64,000 nucleotides of DNA, from contig MU405265.1 of assembly GCA_022836615.1 (NCBI GenBank), forward strand, positions 179,814 to 243,813, read 5' to 3'. The position numbers and the translations under genes were made by a program. The notes beneath the pieces were generated by a model. The model had not been told where the DNA came from. It searched no databases and saw only the letters and a list, made by a program, of their open reading frames with translations. Source of the stretch: Annulohypoxylon bovei var. microspora (taxonomy: Eukaryota; Ascomycota; Sordariomycetes; Xylariales; Hypoxylaceae). Below, piece after piece: positions 1 through 11,700 of the stretch. Numbering within the stretch: position 1 is the stretch's first letter; each line of letters begins with the position of its first letter.

Positions 1-1142
1 GAACAAAGCAAAGTCGGTAGTGCAGTGCTGATATCTAACAAATAAAGGCCCTTTCTACCCTGCATACCTAGTATGTACCTATATGATTGATCTATGATGA
101 TATCTAGTGTGTGAGCTGTGATTTACAGTAGTAGATTTGTTGTAGATGGATGGTAAGTGGAGTTTAGTATGCGGTTGGCTTTGACGAAGGTAGGTATGTT
201 CTGATGCGAGAACTGAACTGGCAGTGTTTTGAATGTCCCCTGTTTACCTCTGATTAGCGAACTCTCTTCCCGGTCATCCCTTTTAATATGCCGTTTAACC
301 AAGTTAGCTAGGTTATCTCGCTATTGAGATGTACAAGCTTTCCGTCGCTTACGTGAAAAAGGGTTATAAAAAGAGGCTAAGGAAGAGAAGAGAAGAGAAG
401 AATGAATGAAAAGAGTAGAAAGGGTAGAGCTAGCAGAGGTTGATTACATCGAGTAGGTAGCTAGTTCTATTCATTGTCAATAGCTCGCCATCAAATATTA
501 AACACGAAAAGTAACTGGCTATTCTGCTATTTGTAAGATTCGATCAAGGTAAGATAGTAATAATAAGAGCCAAGCTGCAATCACATCCCTCTCAAAGGGG
601 TTGGGTTGATTAATCTCTATGTCTCCCCAATCTACTCATATCCCTCCAGTATGTGAATCTTATGAAGATTCGATATATTACCTATGAGACGCTTACCTCG
701 TTAGTATAATATTCACAGCAGATAAGCCAACCCAGCGCTTTCAAAGGCACGCAAGTAGCCCATCCACGTAACTTGGCTTAAACCTAATAAATATCCTATA
801 TTCCTATAGTTATCCTCCCCCCTTTAAAACACCTAGATACCCAATCCTCCTAGACCTGATATTTCCTCCCATATAGCGTGTACTCCAAGATACCTACCTA
901 GGTATAGACCTGATTCAAACCAATCTCTTCCCGTTTTCCGTCCTAAGAATCGTATTTCATTGCCTCGACCAGTATAAGATTACCAAAAATAAAGATGAAA
1001 TAAAATCGCTTGCTTCCCAGGGTACAAAAGAGAGATATATGTATGTAGATAGAGATGTATATTGCACACTCTGAGAACACCGGTGATGTGATTGTCGATA
1101 TGTGATTCTATAACATGCCTACGTGCGCGTCTAGTATCCCCC
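1..1142. other. Intergenic, 3' side of the first transcription factor gene
   Basis: No open frame here resembles a protein family I know. The sequence is moderately AT-rich with short purine runs, for example alternating GAAGA units near 380-400. It contains one exact copy of the 10-nt palindrome TACCTAGGTA at 895-904, which recurs elsewhere in intergenic DNA of this window. It probably includes the 3' UTR of the gene that ends at 1143. Confidence 0.6.
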
Positions 1143-4121
1143 TCAACTCTGAGGAAGATAACTAGGCACGTCAAACGCACCGTACACCACGCCCGCGGCA
1201 TCGGTACCAGACCACTGCCCCTCGGCGCCGTTAACCAGCATCTGCAGGTTGTTATCGAACCCGTCGTTCAGCGGCGGATAATCGGGATAGTAGGCTGTGG
1301 GGTGATGTTGTTGGTACGGGTTTGTTCCCGGTGACTGATGTGAAGCCTCGGCTAGCATGTCGAGCCCGGCATTCGCGTTCGCGTTCGCATAGGGTGGTTG
1401 GGCGTAAGTCTGGAGTTGAGGAGGATGGAGGGGGTGGGCAGAGTGGGAAGGGTGTGGAGGAGCTGGTTGTTGGTGGTGCGCCCCGTACGGCGTGTGGGAG
1501 AGCGGAGGCAGACACACGGGATGGGCCAGGCCGGGATGTGTCTGTTTTAATGGCGCGAGGCGGTGCGGCTCTGGGCCTTTGCCGAGTTTGGGTTGGTCCC
1601 GTTCCTCTGCGTGGGCGTGGGCTCTGGGTGGAGTGGAGCGTAAGGGGCCGAAGCTGATGGCTTCGGATTGCTGGAGACATGTTGTGGTGATTGGAGGGTG
1701 CATCACATTAAGAACGTGAGGTTGTGGTTCTTTCTATAAGCGAGGTTAGCTTTGGCTGAGCATCAGCTAGGTATTGCCTTTTGTGTAGGTTACGCACCCC
1801 GTCCGTCATGGTGCCAGCTTGGAACGATATCCTTTTAGGATTCGAGTCCTCGTACCATTTCTCTAGACCATTACACCAAGTCTCGGCGAGAGGCCATACC
1901 TTTTGGCATTCTCTCAAGATAGTTACGATACGAGCATACATAGCACGGCCTTCCGCTTGTATGGTTTCTAGATTTTGTCCCACGTGATGGGCATCCACTG
2001 GGGGGATGTTAGTGAGTTCTCAGAGTGGCATTGTATCCGTCTTCAGATAGGAAGGTCTTACATTGGGGAAATTTGCACAAATACGAGGCCAATAGTCCAC
2101 AGCCGTAAATAATGAACCCCTAGATGAACTTAGTACCTTAAGTACTATATTTTAAGGTATTATAAGTTTCACTTACTGCCATCTGAGAACCGACTCTTCC
2201 TATCTCAACGCCATTTTCATAATGTGCCTCGATTTGGGAGTAAAGCTTCCGGACATTGAAGAATAGCTCTGCTGCCATACTATTATAAAATTTTACTTCA
2301 GGATTCGAAGGATTCCCTTGGGCATGGCGAATCATACTAGAATGGGAGTTTTAGCCAAATTCTAAACCCAATAAGGAGTACCTACATACTCTTCCATGTA
2401 TTCTTTGCGAAGAACTATATGGCAGAGCCGGATACAGCCAGTAAGGCCAAGGTACGCCTAAGGTTCGTTAAAAACGCAATTCAAACGAACCCAAGACGAA
2501 TCTCTATTCTTACCAAGTCTACCCCGTAGTGTCTGTAGCCACCCAGCAGGACTTTACCAAACGTGTGATCGCTCGGAAGATTCTGTTCGAAGTCCAGGAG
2601 TCTGTGGTTCAACTTGGCGAATTCATTACCGCCATCATTAGGTCGCCCGCATCGCCTGTTGAGAAGGACTCGTCGGGCGATAATTCCCCATAGATTGTGT
2701 ACCTGCATCAGAGACGCAAATAAGGACCGAGGTCTAAGTATCGTAAGACTCGGGTTTTGAATGGCCGGTGGCGTCCCGTCGAGAGCTGCCCGACGTTCGG
2801 GGATCTTGCCGTCTTCGAACTCTTCTTCATCGCTCGGGAGGAGGGCTGTAATGTCGCCAGGCGCGAGGGATAACGGCTTGTACGGGCCTGAATGAAGATT
2901 GTCTTGGCCTAATTATCTCATTAAAACGAACGAAATTTCACTCTTTTTGATTGAACATACTATGTAGCATCCACTATAAAATCAAGAGGTAATGTATTAG
3001 CCCCTGATCGGAGTCAAAGTATATCAAGAGGATAGGGGACTAGTTCATCGGATTGCACCAGATTATAAGGTCGTCGACTTACGAATGTGCGCCTAGCGGA
3101 CTCTGCGATTATCCGATGTTCTATGGGTGACTTCGACGTAATAGGACTATATGCCTCTTCGCGATGGAGCCGCATTAGGGCAGCCATTCTAAACGCGATG
3201 CCTGCGCTGATCTTTTTACAAGGTGAGAAAATTATAGCCACCAATAGTTCACTTGGAGTATCATCTTACGTAGCTCGTGTTTGATTTGCCGCTTCCTTGC
3301 TCAGCAATGCTCAACAAGTAAAAGGCTTGGCATCTTTCGAGAGTAGGTTGCTGGTAGAGTTCGTGGACGGCAAGGCTCTGAGCCCTATGAAGGAACTCAG
3401 TTGCCGCCTTGATTCCATCACCGTAGGCTTCTATCAAAGTCTTGTTGTATCTAGCTGAAATCGCAAGGATGCTCAATAAGAGAAATACGCTCACGGATGA
3501 AGGATTTTCTTCGACATGAGCGGGAAACCTCTTTTTCGGTATGAAACCCAGTTGGAAGAAGTCATTGGTAAAGTTATTGATACCGTCGACGACGATATCA
3601 ACCGTTGGAAGCAGATCCCACTCATCCTCAAACTCGGGAAGTGTGTAGTCAGCAAGAACATTGCGTATATGGCCTGGGGAGGCAGGCGACTCTTTCTTGA
3701 CTTTGACGTCGATTTTGATTTTCCTATCAGATCTCTGGCGTGGATGTCGAAACAGCCGGTCCGAATCCGAGTCGCCACGAGAAGGGAAAACACTAGGACA
3801 TTGTAAGCTCGAGGGGCGTTAGCAGAATTGGGGTTGATGGTTATTGTACCATTCCTCTGGCACATTCGCCTCTAAACAAGACTTGCAAGGAGGTGCCTTG
3901 TCATGAATACATTTGCTTCGCATTCGCCGACATCTAGATAGAATTTGGAGTTTAGTGTCGATCACATATCTTCTGAGGGTTAGGACATTGTACCTTCGAC
4001 AGGCTATGGGGGCACGGCGTTTGATAGGCGGCGCATTTGGATCTGGATTAGCGGTCGGCGGTGGAGACCTAGAATGGGCGGGTTTTGTCTTGGGGTCCTT
4101 GGGATCTGACGCTATAGTCAT
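1143..4121 (-). CDS. Zn(II)2Cys6 transcription factor with fungal-specific TF domain
   Basis: This is a predicted nuclear DNA-binding regulator whose targets are unknown. My splice model has 11 exons: 4121-3994, 3933-3850, 3792-3270, 3211-3083, 2973-2961, 2908-2514, 2457-2390, 2336-2177, 2119-2062, 1997-1798 and 1733-1143. All phases agree and give 782 residues. The zinc cluster is C41-X2-C44-X6-C51-X7-C59-X2-C62-X8-C71. Introns 1 and 2 interrupt the cluster, and splicing restores the last Cys codon. The middle carries the conserved fungal TF core: an ARRTFWMLHS stretch, then SGPYKPLSLAPGDITALLPS, then an LWGIIARR helix. The C terminus (last ~190 residues) is rich in Pro, His, Ala and Asn, with an NANANAN run, and resembles an activation region. 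The start is the first in-frame ATG upstream of the cluster. Family assignment is firm. Individual splice sites are inferred; the GTGCGT donor after 1798 and the 13-nt exon 5 are the weakest. Confidence 0.85.
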
Positions 4122-6644
4122 TATGGATCTTGGTGACACTGGGGGCCCTCTAGGGCGTCGGACAGATCGACTCTTGAGTCGCACAGCAGTCCCAAATCTA
4201 GGAATTTGGGTCCGTAGTGTAACTAACTATTCTATAGCTAGCTCTGTCCTCCCCATAAAAAGAGACGGTGTCGTCGGAAGCTAGCCTGTTCCTAGTCCTA
4301 GTTCTCGTGCTAAGTCCAGGGCTTCGGGTATTTAATGGAGTCTGTTAACTGCTGCGAGTCATAAAAGCACCGTGGCGACATTTGAGGTTGGCATCTGTGT
4401 CGTATATATTCGAAAAATACATGTGGAAAGTAGTATAGAAAGACCGATAAGTTGGAGAGGGAATTGAAGTCGAAAAATGATAGATAGGAAATGCCAGAAT
4501 GGCTAGATCATACAGCCTTACGGGGATTACCTATCAACCTCGCAACCTAGCACCCTAGCAACCTAGCAACCTAGTCGATTGGATCTCCTAGTCGCAAAAG
4601 AGCCCTGGAGAATGAACTGTGTGTGAGCTGGGTGAGGGTTAAGTCGCAGGCATCACTAATACCACCTCGCCGGACCGCCCTAGCCTAGCTCAGCTTAGCT
4701 TAGCCCAGGCTGTTTAGAGATACATAGGCGAGGGCGGGATGGTGCCAGCGTCACAACGTTGTCAATCAATTATATGCGGTAAAGAAAGAAAGAGAGTCGA
4801 GAAACACGGAAGATGAAGATGAATGGTTACAATGCTTTGCGGGATGTATCGATGTGGTACAACGTTGTAACACGAAGTTTATACTTATCGATAGGCGTTT
4901 CTATCTACGTGCGTGATGTAAGGTTGAATCATGAATTTGAATGTATGACAAACTCTTAACTTGCAGGTATCAATGTACATATCCTAATCGTTGCAGGTGC
5001 AGGCCTCGATTGACATAGGTACTTAGGTAAATCGGACATGGGTTGGGGGGCCAAGCATTTCGGCCCGCTCTCGCTTCCACTCATCTGTCCCTCTCCGATT
5101 CAAATCCTGGGGAAAGGATTGCGAGAACTATGTATGTAGGACCGTAACTGCAGATATCTAGGTTAAGCCATCACACAATCTTATGCACCTTTACTTTTTA
5201 ACTGCTTACACACGTCAAATCCGAATCCAGATTCCTGGAAACCGGTCTGTTGGGTTTTGGGGGGCTTTCTGCGTGAAGGCCCCCAACGACTGACGAGTCG
5301 AGCCAATGCCGGGCCTTGTGGCTGGTGATGCCGAAACCAACAATGTTGAAAAACGCGGAACGCTAATCGGATGCAACTCTATCAAAACCAGACCCCTTGT
5401 TTTTCCCTTTTTCCATGCTTGTGACGTCCGTGCCTCGAGGGCATCCGCTGCTACGCTGTTACTCCACGACGAGACCGGTGAAGATGGCGACTTGCTTCGG
5501 ATACGATCGATCCAGTCACCCAACCCAGTCCGCACCTTCTCAACCAGGTTGACGCTGCAGGTAAGGGATAAGGAGTTCTAAGTCCTAAGTCCTAGATAGC
5601 CCTCATGGAGGGCACGCCCATCCGTCATCGAGGGTCCATTTGGTCCATCTGACTAGCAGTCCGATGCAAACCGAGATCGGTTCCTTAGACAACAAATGAC
5701 CAAGTTCGTCGTATTGACATTGTAGTCCACCATCCGGAGGAATAGCCGCCACCCGCTCCCGTCCGGCAAGCCGTGTCCCGCCGGGTAAGTTCCTGATTGG
5801 CAATGCTGGACGCCAAGGAGACGTGGCGAGTCAATTGAAAGCGACGTCTAGGTTCGAGTCGGATGCTAAAAGTCAGGCCACGGCTGTGATATTGAGGGAC
5901 CGGGCAGTGGCAAGTGTGATAGTCAAAATGACACGTAACAGTGGTGATGCCGAGATTAACCAGGTAGGAGCCGGAGTTGTTAGGTATACACGTGAATTTA
6001 CATCGAAACCGATGCCCCCCCTAGTTGATTGTATACAGCGCCTTTAATCTTCTTAAATACAACCACAAGATGCCGGATGATGTCGGGTTCTAAAAAGCAC
6101 AGGTCTCACTAAAATGACGAGCAAATATCACCAGAGACGAAAATAGATGTTGAAAGTATGTTGCGCAACTGCGTGTCGGCGCATTGTTCATATTGCTAAC
6201 CTCCTATTATGTGATTCGAGCTTCAGGCCTTCGTAGCTGCGTCCTCGTAGACTCGCTATGCCCTGGCGTCGTGAGTCCCCTCGAGCTTGAAACGCATCCA
6301 TATATCAACCTTACAGCCTTGTAACCTCGGTCCCAACCCGATCCAAAGTCCCCGAGACGAGCCCTCTCGGCCCCGGGACTCCGTCTGCCCTCGTCCGAGG
6401 GGAGGCAAATCGACAAACTCCAGAAAACACCGGCCTGCTAAATGCTCCAATGCCATTACCACGACCCATCCACCGCGGGTCGCCACTCGCACCTGATTCT
6501 AGTGACTAGGTATTATACACAAGGGTCTAAAGTCCAGCGCTGCGAAATATGTACGCGCGAAAATAACGTAACGTCTAAAGAGTGAACTTTTGTGACTCGG
6601 AATCGAATAGAAATATTAGGTGGGTATAATTGTTGTTTCGGGAA
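4122..6644. other. Intergenic
   Basis: This 2.5 kb stretch lies between the transcription factor start and the SEC2 stop. It holds the promoter side of the transcription factor. The open frames at 5215-5581 and 6207-6496 overlap on both strands, match no known family and have no coherent splice extension, so I treat them as chance. A short tandem repeat is listed separately. Confidence 0.6.
4543..4574. repeat. Tandem 8-mer CAACCTAG, four copies
   Basis: Four head-to-tail copies of CAACCTAG are visible; the second is CACCCTAG. The repeat sits about 420 bp upstream of the transcription factor start codon at 4121. Confidence 0.8.
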
Positions 6645-8711
6645 TTATTCAGACGCGTCATTGCTAAAAGCACCGGGAATCGTCAACGAAAGCCTTTCGC
6701 CTTTGTGTTTCTCCGCTTCTGCGCCAGTGGACTCCGATGGTTGAACCGAGTCCTCAGCAGTATCCGCAATATCAGCACCGGGAATATCAGAGTGGATGAC
6801 CGTCTGCTCTGATTTCTTATCATCTTGGGTAGATTCATCCTCCTTTAGTGTCGTCTGAAATTCGTCGGTCTCAATAGAAGGGATAATAACAACCTCGTCT
6901 ACCTTATTATCGTCGGTTGATGACTCGTGTGTTTCTTGACTATCCCGCGCAGGTTCCTCGCTAACGCTGCGGGAATGTACATGGTTGTTGATTACTTGAA
7001 CGACTCCGCCCCCAATACGGCTCCAGAACATTTGATCCCGTAGCCGGACACACTCTTCCCAAGCAGCTCGCTCAGAATCAGCATCCTCGGCGCGCCAGAG
7101 CCCATCTTTGACCAGACGCAAAAATCCGAGAAAATCACATGTTGATCTCACACGGTCTAAGCAATATTTGCAAAGAGGATACCGCTGTGCAGAGTCTGAC
7201 TCGCTCGTCCGGAAGCGGTGGTTACGTAGATGAGGCGTGTCCTTACGCGCCTCACCACAAAGCGAGCAAGGATAGAACTGAGGCTTGCTGATAGAATGGA
7301 AAGGACTGGTCGTCGGTACCGGTTCTACAACAAGGGTTCCTTCAGTCATAGCACTAAGCACAGACCGGCGAGCAAGCCAGGAGAGACCCGGTGCCATGTC
7401 AAGACGCAGAGTAGGTTCAATATCCTCAGTAAAAACTCTCTTGTAGAATTTCGTGTCTTTCAGTGGCGGCAATGGAGCAGAAGCGGTAGATCCGGTGCTA
7501 AGGGCTGACGCTGGTGTGTTTGGCGTTTGTGGAGACACATTTGCGCTCGGCGTCCCGATAGTAGATAGAGACACCGTTGACGAATTAGACGGGGCTGAGG
7601 CATGCCCAGTACCACCAAAGCCAATTAGTCCACTATACGACCCTGACGAGGCGCGGCTATTTGAAGCCCTCTTTGACGTTTGAATAAGGGAGACGAAGTC
7701 ATCAAAAGCAGGAAGATCAGTTCGTAGTACGGGGTGGATCAGGTGGTTGAGGTTGGTCGGGTATGTGGGAGGTAGTGCCTCTACGGCAGCAAGGTTGGAA
7801 GCGCCCTCGGAAATTTGGGTATCGTCGTCTCTCGAATCGAACTTGCTAAATCCAGGCGACGAAGGCGCGGTGCCACTATGATCATCGCGCTCAACTGTCA
7901 TTTGCTCCATGACAAGTTTTAGCTCAAACAACTGTTCTTGCTGGGACTTCAGGAGGCTCTCGGTGTCGGCCAATTGAGCCTTCAATTGCTCGTTCTTTCG
8001 ATGAAGGACCTCCTGCTCCTTTTTAGCATCCTCTTTGGCCGTGATAACCATCCTGTTCGCTTCCTCGAACAAAGAAACCGTTAACGTCTCGAGCTCCTGT
8101 TCAATCTTCTTCTTTTCTTTTTCAACTTCGCCGCGCAACCTCTTCTCCTCGGTAATACGAGCAAGAAGTTTGCCCTTCTCCACCTCGACACTCTTACGCT
8201 TAACCCAGACATCACTGGCGATTGTTTCCTGCTGTTGCGCTACTGTTCTTTCGAGCTCTTGGATTCGTTCTAGGGAATTATCTAGTTCCTGTCTCGTTTC
8301 CGAGAGCGTGTCGTCGAGACTAGTCTGGTGGTTGATCGCGTTGATGAGCTTCGTACTAAGCGTGGCAACTTCTTGGTCTAAATCGGGATGGACGTTATCA
8401 TCAGGCGCGGGACTCGTAATGCGTATCCTAGGGTCAGGAATGGTACTATGATCCTGATCCTCCATTAAAGAACTCTGTGATGGCATTCTCCTAGGATGAA
8501 GTGAACTGCGAGAATTGGGACTAGGTGGGATCATCATCTCGGTGGCTATGTCGGACGAAGACTGAGATTTTACCGGCGACTTAGACCGGGAAATCACGGC
8601 CGGAGACATGCTTGAGAGCGATCGAAGGTGGCCAAAGGTACGCTGAGGACCGGGGCTTGGGCTCCGGTGCTGCGACCAGGCGGCGACGTGGATGAAGCTA
8701 AGCCAGGTCAT
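6645..8711 (-). CDS. SEC2: Sec2-type Rab guanine nucleotide exchange factor
   Basis: Sec2 activates the exocytic Rab Sec4 on secretory vesicles; in filamentous fungi it acts in polarised tip growth. The frame shown is 688 residues. Residues ~110-300 form a long charged coiled coil containing the conserved Sec2 GEF core, recognisable as LTVSLFEEANRMVITAKEDA (about residues 210-230). Ser/Pro-rich low complexity flanks it. A second conserved block at ~430-575 contains a CSLC...CKYC pair of CxxC motifs and an RLRDQMFWSRIGGGVV stretch. The tail is acidic. The first ATG (8711) directly follows a TACTAAC-like branch sequence. An in-frame exon ending at a GTGAGT donor (8870) could splice to CTTAG near 8697, so the true N terminus may lie upstream. 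The next internal ATG is at 8609. Family confidence is high; the start is uncertain. Confidence 0.85.
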   Translation of the reverse strand: MTWLSFIHVAAWSQHRSPSPGPQRTFGHLRSLSSMSPAVISRSKSPVKSQSSSDIATEMMIPPSPNSRSSLHPRRMPSQSSLMEDQDHSTIPDPRIRITSPAPDDNVHPDLDQEVATLSTKLINAINHQTSLDDTLSETRQELDNSLERIQELERTVAQQQETIASDVWVKRKSVEVEKGKLLARITEEKRLRGEVEKEKKKIEQELETLTVSLFEEANRMVITAKEDAKKEQEVLHRKNEQLKAQLADTESLLKSQQEQLFELKLVMEQMTVERDDHSGTAPSSPGFSKFDSRDDDTQISEGASNLAAVEALPPTYPTNLNHLIHPVLRTDLPAFDDFVSLIQTSKRASNSRASSGSYSGLIGFGGTGHASAPSNSSTVSLSTIGTPSANVSPQTPNTPASALSTGSTASAPLPPLKDTKFYKRVFTEDIEPTLRLDMAPGLSWLARRSVLSAMTEGTLVVEPVPTTSPFHSISKPQFYPCSLCGEARKDTPHLRNHRFRTSESDSAQRYPLCKYCLDRVRSTCDFLGFLRLVKDGLWRAEDADSERAAWEECVRLRDQMFWSRIGGGVVQVINNHVHSRSVSEEPARDSQETHESSTDDNKVDEVVIIPSIETDEFQTTLKEDESTQDDKKSEQTVIHSDIPGADIADTAEDSVQPSESTGAEAEKHKGERLSLTIPGAFSNDASE

Positions 8712-11700
8712 GTTAGTATGGTAGGCTAACAGAGAGGCTACCTAGGTAGGTAGATAAATGGCAAGGTGAACGATCGGACCATAAGTCAAAGGCTAGATAT
8801 GGTCACGAAATACTAAATTCACGCATCTCGAGGACTAGGGTGTTGTGTCACGGGGAATCGGTGCACTCACGACTCCAGCTTGACGGCTGGTGGACCAAGA
8901 GGTCCTAAAGACGCCGCAACCCGATCTGGTGTGTCCTGTGGAATGGGATAGATATTACAAAAAATAAAGGCAAAAAGATTAAATGATTTCAAGCTAATAT
9001 TGATTTCTGCAGGTGGGAGTGCTGCTCATCGAACTGATGTCGTGCTATCGTTGGTGTTGTGGTGAGACCTATGTCGTAGAACCTAAGACCAGCTGACTGT
9101 CGGCAGTAGAGAGGTATGTAGGTACTGTTTGTATCTGCGTAGGCACGAGAACGAGAGTAAGAGCAAGACTAGAAGGTTTAATCAGCATGACAATTTCTCA
9201 AATGCCATAAATGCACGAGCTGATGATAATCGACCGGTCACTCGACTATTTGCAAGGTAGTTGGTGAGTTGGTGACATATGGAAGAGAAGTTGATTCCGT
9301 CTTCGGTGGACTCGGCAAGACAGTCGAAAGACAATGAAGGAAATTGGAGATTTAGCGTGAAAGCGTGTAGAGATACAGAGATAGAAGCTGCGGAGTTGGC
9401 AATAATCAATGACGGGCCTAGGCGCTCGCCAAAACCACCAAAACCGACCTTATCCATGCAAAAAAGGAGACAGGGGTTATGGATACCAGCCTAAACCAGA
9501 CCTGAGTGGCGGCTGTAATTGACCAGGGCAGCAGGGGTATGTCCAAGTACCTGTACGAGTAAGAAATAAACGGTACCTTTTCTTTGGATTCGCAGCCCGT
9601 GATCGTATTTTGGTCTTTCTTTTTGTAAGCTGGTAGGTTATAGCTAAGTGGAATAGACCGAGTATCTCCGATGGATTTAGCACTAGAAAGTTTAGAAACT
9701 AGAAACACAGGCCGGTTGGTCATTAATCGTTGATCTGTTTGATCGGTTTGATCGGTTTGGCCGAATGAACAGTCGCGAAGGAAAGAAAGCAGTAACTAAG
9801 CAGCTAGGACCAGACTAGATGCGAATGCGATTTGCTGTTGATGCTCCAAAGGTTGTTGTGAGACAAAGGTGCGTTAGGAAATAAAAATGGACTGGATGAT
9901 AATTAACGAGTGCGGTTAGAATTAGTTAGTAAAGTGATAAATGGTAGGCTAGAAATGCGGCCGCCACCACCTTGTAATTAGTCTTTTAGTAAGACCTTGA
10001 GGGGGAAATGTTGAATGAAGGAAGCTGCAATTGAACTCCTGAGAGAAACTGGAAGGCGTTAAGCACAACCTAGGCAGTCTGGGCATTCAACAAACAGAAC
10101 AGTGAGCTAATTGCTTAAATTGAAATATTAAGTTATTAAGTTATTAAGTTTCTAACTTTATTATTGTACACCGTTGTTCAATGTTGGTCATAATGAATAC
10201 AATGCAGCATTATGTACAGGCAACAATTCAATCAATTCAATCTATGTCGTCATTGTCCTTCCGCAAACAATAGCTGATAAAACTTGGCAGTTGCATGGGC
10301 ACATATTGATTGATACTTGTGTACAACACTACGCCAAAATCGAACATTGCTATTCCCAATTCTCTTTTTTATTCTTAAGCATCGCATCATTCGAGATGAA
10401 CTAAAAACCAAAACCTTGCATTGTCTGCTTGTTTCATTCCATCGTCGTCATCATCATCCTAACAATCGTTTCGTTTTCACCCGAAGTTGAATTTCATCGT
10501 ATTTATCCACTACCCACTCCAAAAACGGCTATTGCATAACATAAATTGAACCACACAGTTAGGATGAATTTCACTCACTGTCCTATTGATACTATTGCTA
10601 ACAAATTTACTAACAATCATCAACTTATGCACAGTGTGTTATACTCCTAACAATCTTGGCGATTTTTTCAAAATCTTTCTAACAAACGCACGGAGTTTCA
10701 CTGACTCAGCATTGCCCCGGGCTAAAAGCAAAGCCCCCCTCAATTTTCAATTGCCCCTGACCAAAAGGGAAGAAGAAGAAGAAAAAAAAAGAGGCCTGAT
10801 AATCTCTCCCGCCTGGGTGGATCCTTTCCAGGTCCGTCCAAAAGAGCTAATCGGCCCCCCCTCATCCACAGTTGGCTTAGAGCCTCTTGACGGATGCAGC
10901 TGGCCACGGAATTTGTGAGATCTCTGGGATTGCCCAAGTGTCCGTCGTATCTGATCCCTGTCCCCTCTCTGCACACTGCAGAGCGCTTACAGATTCACTC
11001 TCGTCCGATACTCCTCACTTCGTGTTCCCACGTCACGCCCTTCGCTTCTTACTTTGCTTCTCACCTCGGTCGTCAATCAAACACGGATTTACAAATACGA
11101 CTGCAAGTGAGGGGCACCTGGGCAGCGTATTCCCATCTGTTCCTTTGATACGACGCCTTATCTCTTTTTACGTGCGTGTGCACTAACAGTAAGCTATCAA
11201 ATCCGATCTTCAGGAGGTAGAACGCGAAGTACCGGTACTTGTCAATAGTTTGCGATACAACCTCACAGCTTCCCGGGGCCGGGGGGTTCTCCAATAGTTC
11301 TACCATCCTCCAAGTAAGCCGAGCGAGCTTCGAGCCCTTTTAGGTCGAGGCTCGACCGAAACGCATGATTCTAGCCCGGTCATGATGCATTCCATCCCGC
11401 CTGATCTCCAGGTCTCGTCTGTGTTTTTCGCCTCGAAGTGCGAATCTCTGTTTCCGCGAGAAGCTTCATCGGTCCCCCGCCTGCAGCAGAAATCGTTCTC
11501 TTGATTCTCGATAGGTGGTAGGCAAGTTATTTTTACTCGAGCCTGCATTGCACCCTTAATTCACTTAAGGGACGAGGCTTGAGACCCTCCATCACTGCGT
11601 TTAGCCCCCGTTCGGCTCCTCTCCCGCCCAATCAACCCGTTCAGTCAGACGAGACGTCGGGTAGTAGTCCGCTGCACGCAATCAATTTTATAGTTCAGGC

